This document shows, one piece after another, positions 6,679 through 7,461 of a stretch of DNA of 7,461 bases. Source of the stretch: Caulobacter sp. CCH9-E1 (GTDB lineage: Bacteria > Pseudomonadota > Alphaproteobacteria > Caulobacterales > Caulobacteraceae); the NCBI RefSeq assembly GCF_001556515.1, contig NZ_LSJA01000196.1:1-7461 (forward strand), read 5' to 3'. The first letter of the stretch is position 1; each line of letters begins with the position of its first letter. The translations under genes and the position numbers were made by a program. The notes under the pieces were generated by a model, which had not been told where the DNA came from, did not search any database, and saw nothing but the letters and a program-made list of their open reading frames with translations.

Positions 6679-6712
6679 CGGCGATTTTGCCGTGGTTGCG
6701 ATCGCGCGCGAT
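6679..6712 (-). promoter_or_regulatory. Structured leader of the flagellin gene
   Basis: Two inverted repeats lie just upstream of the flagellin Shine-Dalgarno. CGGC (6679-6682) pairs with GCCG (6689-6692) around an A-rich loop. ATCGCGCGCGAT (6701-6712) is a perfect 12-base palindrome. The first resembles, loosely, ftr sites bound by the flagellar regulator FlbD, or it could be an RNA hairpin of the kind through which FlbT acts on flagellin mRNA leaders. Both readings are inference. A GATTC (6710-6714) overlaps the palindrome. Confidence 0.35.
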
Positions 6713-6760
6713 TCGGCGTGCGATCTAATCGCCGCCGAGACTGGGCTCAGAAAGTAAGAA

Positions 6761-6781
6761 CATGGTTAACGCTTATAAACC
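6761..6781. repeat. 21-bp dispersed repeat, copy upstream of flagellin
   Basis: This is the second copy of the element at 1454-1474 (18 of 21 identical). Here it also forms part of an inverted repeat, CATGGTT (6761-6767) with AACCATG (6778-6784), and contains TTAACCAT on the minus strand, a CtrA half-site. It is about 100 bases upstream of the flagellin ATG and may be part of its promoter. Confidence 0.4.
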
Positions 6782-6794
6782 ATGCCTGTTAAGA

Positions 6795-6815
6795 CCTGCG
6801 ACCGGCCGTCGCAGG
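6795..6815 (-). terminator. Probable terminator after flaG
   Basis: A perfect 8-bp GC-rich stem, CCTGCGAC with GTCGCAGG (6795-6802 and 6808-6815), closes a 5-base loop about 30 bases past the flaG stop. On the minus strand it is followed only by TCTTAA, a poor T-tract, so termination may be partial or the hairpin may serve as an mRNA 3' end. Confidence 0.5.
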
Positions 6816-6844
6816 GCCGCCTTCGCTACGGCGTCCGCCGCGGC

Positions 6845-7210
6845 TCAGGCCTTGCCGTCGTAGACATCCCCCGTGTGGTAGCGCGAGGCTTCGCGCATCT
6901 TCAGAATCTCCTCGCGGGGAAATTGCTGCAGCGTCTCGCCGGTGCGCCGGTCCACGGTCTTGTAGATATAGTCGCCGGTGTCGCCGTCCTGCTCGATCAC
7001 CAAGCGCAGATCGCCGGGCTGGGGCCCCTTCTCGACGGGAGCTTCCGGCTTGGCTTCAGCGTGTTGGGCTTGCTCGGCGTCGGCTGACTGCGCCTGCCCG
7101 AAGGCGGCGCCGAGCTGACGCTGAACGGCTTTGGCGCCCTCGGACGAGTCCGGGGCGTTCACGGGGGCGATAAAATCTCTGATCGCCGACAATGCGGCCT
7201 TGGGTTCCAT
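6845..7210 (-). CDS. flaG: FlaG-family flagellar protein
   Basis: The product has 121 residues. Residues 67-108 carry the FlaG domain pattern: two beta strands (LRLVIEQD, then DYIYKTVDRRTGE) followed by the signature LQQFPREEILKMREA, equivalent to the family's IRQIPPEE.L. The N-terminal 65 residues are variable, Ala/Gln/Glu-rich and probably disordered, as is usual in FlaG proteins. There is no cysteine, no signal peptide and no membrane helix. FlaG proteins are found beside flagellin genes and influence filament length or stability in several bacteria; the mechanism is poorly known. The gene lies between two flagellin genes, after a strong terminator, so it needs its own promoter or depends on read-through. 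Its ATG is preceded by GGAAAG and by a small hairpin. Confidence 0.9.
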   Translation of the reverse strand: MEPKAALSAIRDFIAPVNAPDSSEGAKAVQRQLGAAFGQAQSADAEQAQHAEAKPEAPVEKGPQPGDLRLVIEQDGDTGDYIYKTVDRRTGETLQQFPREEILKMREASRYHTGDVYDGKA

Positions 7211-7218
7211 ATCTTTCC

Positions 7219-7234
7219 GCCGACTTGGGTCGGC
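7219..7234 (-). promoter_or_regulatory. Hairpin next to the flaG ribosome binding site
   Basis: On the minus strand GCCGACCCAAGTCGGC is a perfect 6-bp stem with a CCAA loop, immediately followed by GGAAAGAT and the flaG ATG. It is too small and lacks T residues for a terminator. A role in translation control is possible but unproven. Confidence 0.4.
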
Positions 7235-7269
7235 CCTCCTCTCTTCTTCTCCCTATCTTCGACCCTCAG

Positions 7270-7304
7270 AAAAAGCGGAGGCGGGCCCAGACGAGCCCGC
7301 CTCC
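7270..7304 (-). terminator. Intrinsic terminator of the upstream flagellin gene
   Basis: A perfect 10-bp stem, GGAGGCGGGC (7277-7286) with GCCCGCCTCC (7295-7304), closes an 8-base loop. On the minus strand it is followed by GC and then five T (A7270-7274 on the plus strand). It starts about 10 bases after the flagellin stop codon and separates that gene from flaG. Confidence 0.92.
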
Positions 7305-7313
7305 TCCCGCTCC

Positions 7314-7461
7314 TTAACGGAACAGGCTCAGGATCGATGACGTAGATTGGTTCGCGATCGACAGCGCTTGCACGCCAAGCTGTTGCTTGGTTTGCAGCGA
7401 CTGCAACTTGGCGCTTTCCTTGGCCAGGTCGGCGTCCACCAGGTTGCCCACGCCGGCGTCC
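7314..7461 (-). CDS. Flagellin, C-terminal 48 residues (gene continues beyond the window)
   Basis: Reading from the window edge to TAA (7314-7316) gives [20 protein letters not shown], then [20 protein letters not shown], then SSILSLFR. This is the C-terminal D1/D0 helix of a Caulobacter flagellin and agrees closely with the FljK/M/N/O type as I recall it. The start lies outside the window. A strong terminator follows directly. With the 278-residue paralogue downstream, it shows a multi-flagellin locus. Confidence 0.95.
   Translation of the reverse strand, partial: DAGVGNLVDADLAKESAKLQSLQTKQQLGVQALSIANQSTSSILSLFR
7354..7454. repeat. Duplicated flagellin 3' coding segment, copy 2
   Basis: Ungapped partner of 5874-5974, in the same orientation and about 1.5 kb away. 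Recombination between the copies would remove flaG and fuse the two flagellin genes in frame. Confidence 0.8.

Overview
The window is about 65% GC and looks like the chromosome of Caulobacter or a close relative (Alphaproteobacteria, Caulobacterales). The evidence is Caulobacter-type short flagellins, a FlaEY-like protein, an alphaproteobacterial SOS box (GTTC-N7-GTTC), a CtrA full site (TTAA-N7-TTAA) and clustered GANTC sites, the target of the CcrM methyltransferase. Every gene I can support is on the minus strand, so the biological order runs from right to left.

Right part (7461 to about 5130), flagellar filament island. It holds the 3' end of one flagellin, a strong intrinsic terminator, a FlaG-family protein, a hairpin that may end flaG, a second complete and divergent flagellin, and a GNAT N-acetyltransferase resembling the PseH/FlmH enzymes of flagellin glycan synthesis. 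Next comes the large flaEY-like gene (2259-5129). It encodes 956 residues with no cysteine, a row of beta-propeller-like repeats, and two segments that resemble the flagellin/FliD IN motif. The products fit one task: filament subunits, a filament-associated FlaG, an enzyme for the sugar placed on flagellin, and FlaEY, a legacy 'regulator' whose architecture looks like an exported flagellar protein.

Middle part (2166 to 1055). Two small genes probably form an operon and encode envelope proteins of unknown function: a membrane-anchored protein with two copies of a two-cysteine module, and a lipoprotein that may carry a diverged third copy.

Left part (1054 to 1). ssb encodes single-stranded DNA-binding protein. 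Its promoter region packs a perfect SOS box, a perfect CtrA site, a GANTC site and two weak DnaA-box-like words into about 100 bp. A textbook terminator follows ssb. Beyond it lies the start of a tyrosine-recombinase-like gene whose frame breaks before the window edge.

No tRNA, rRNA, CRISPR array or insertion sequence was seen, and no gene-free stretch exceeds 300 bases.
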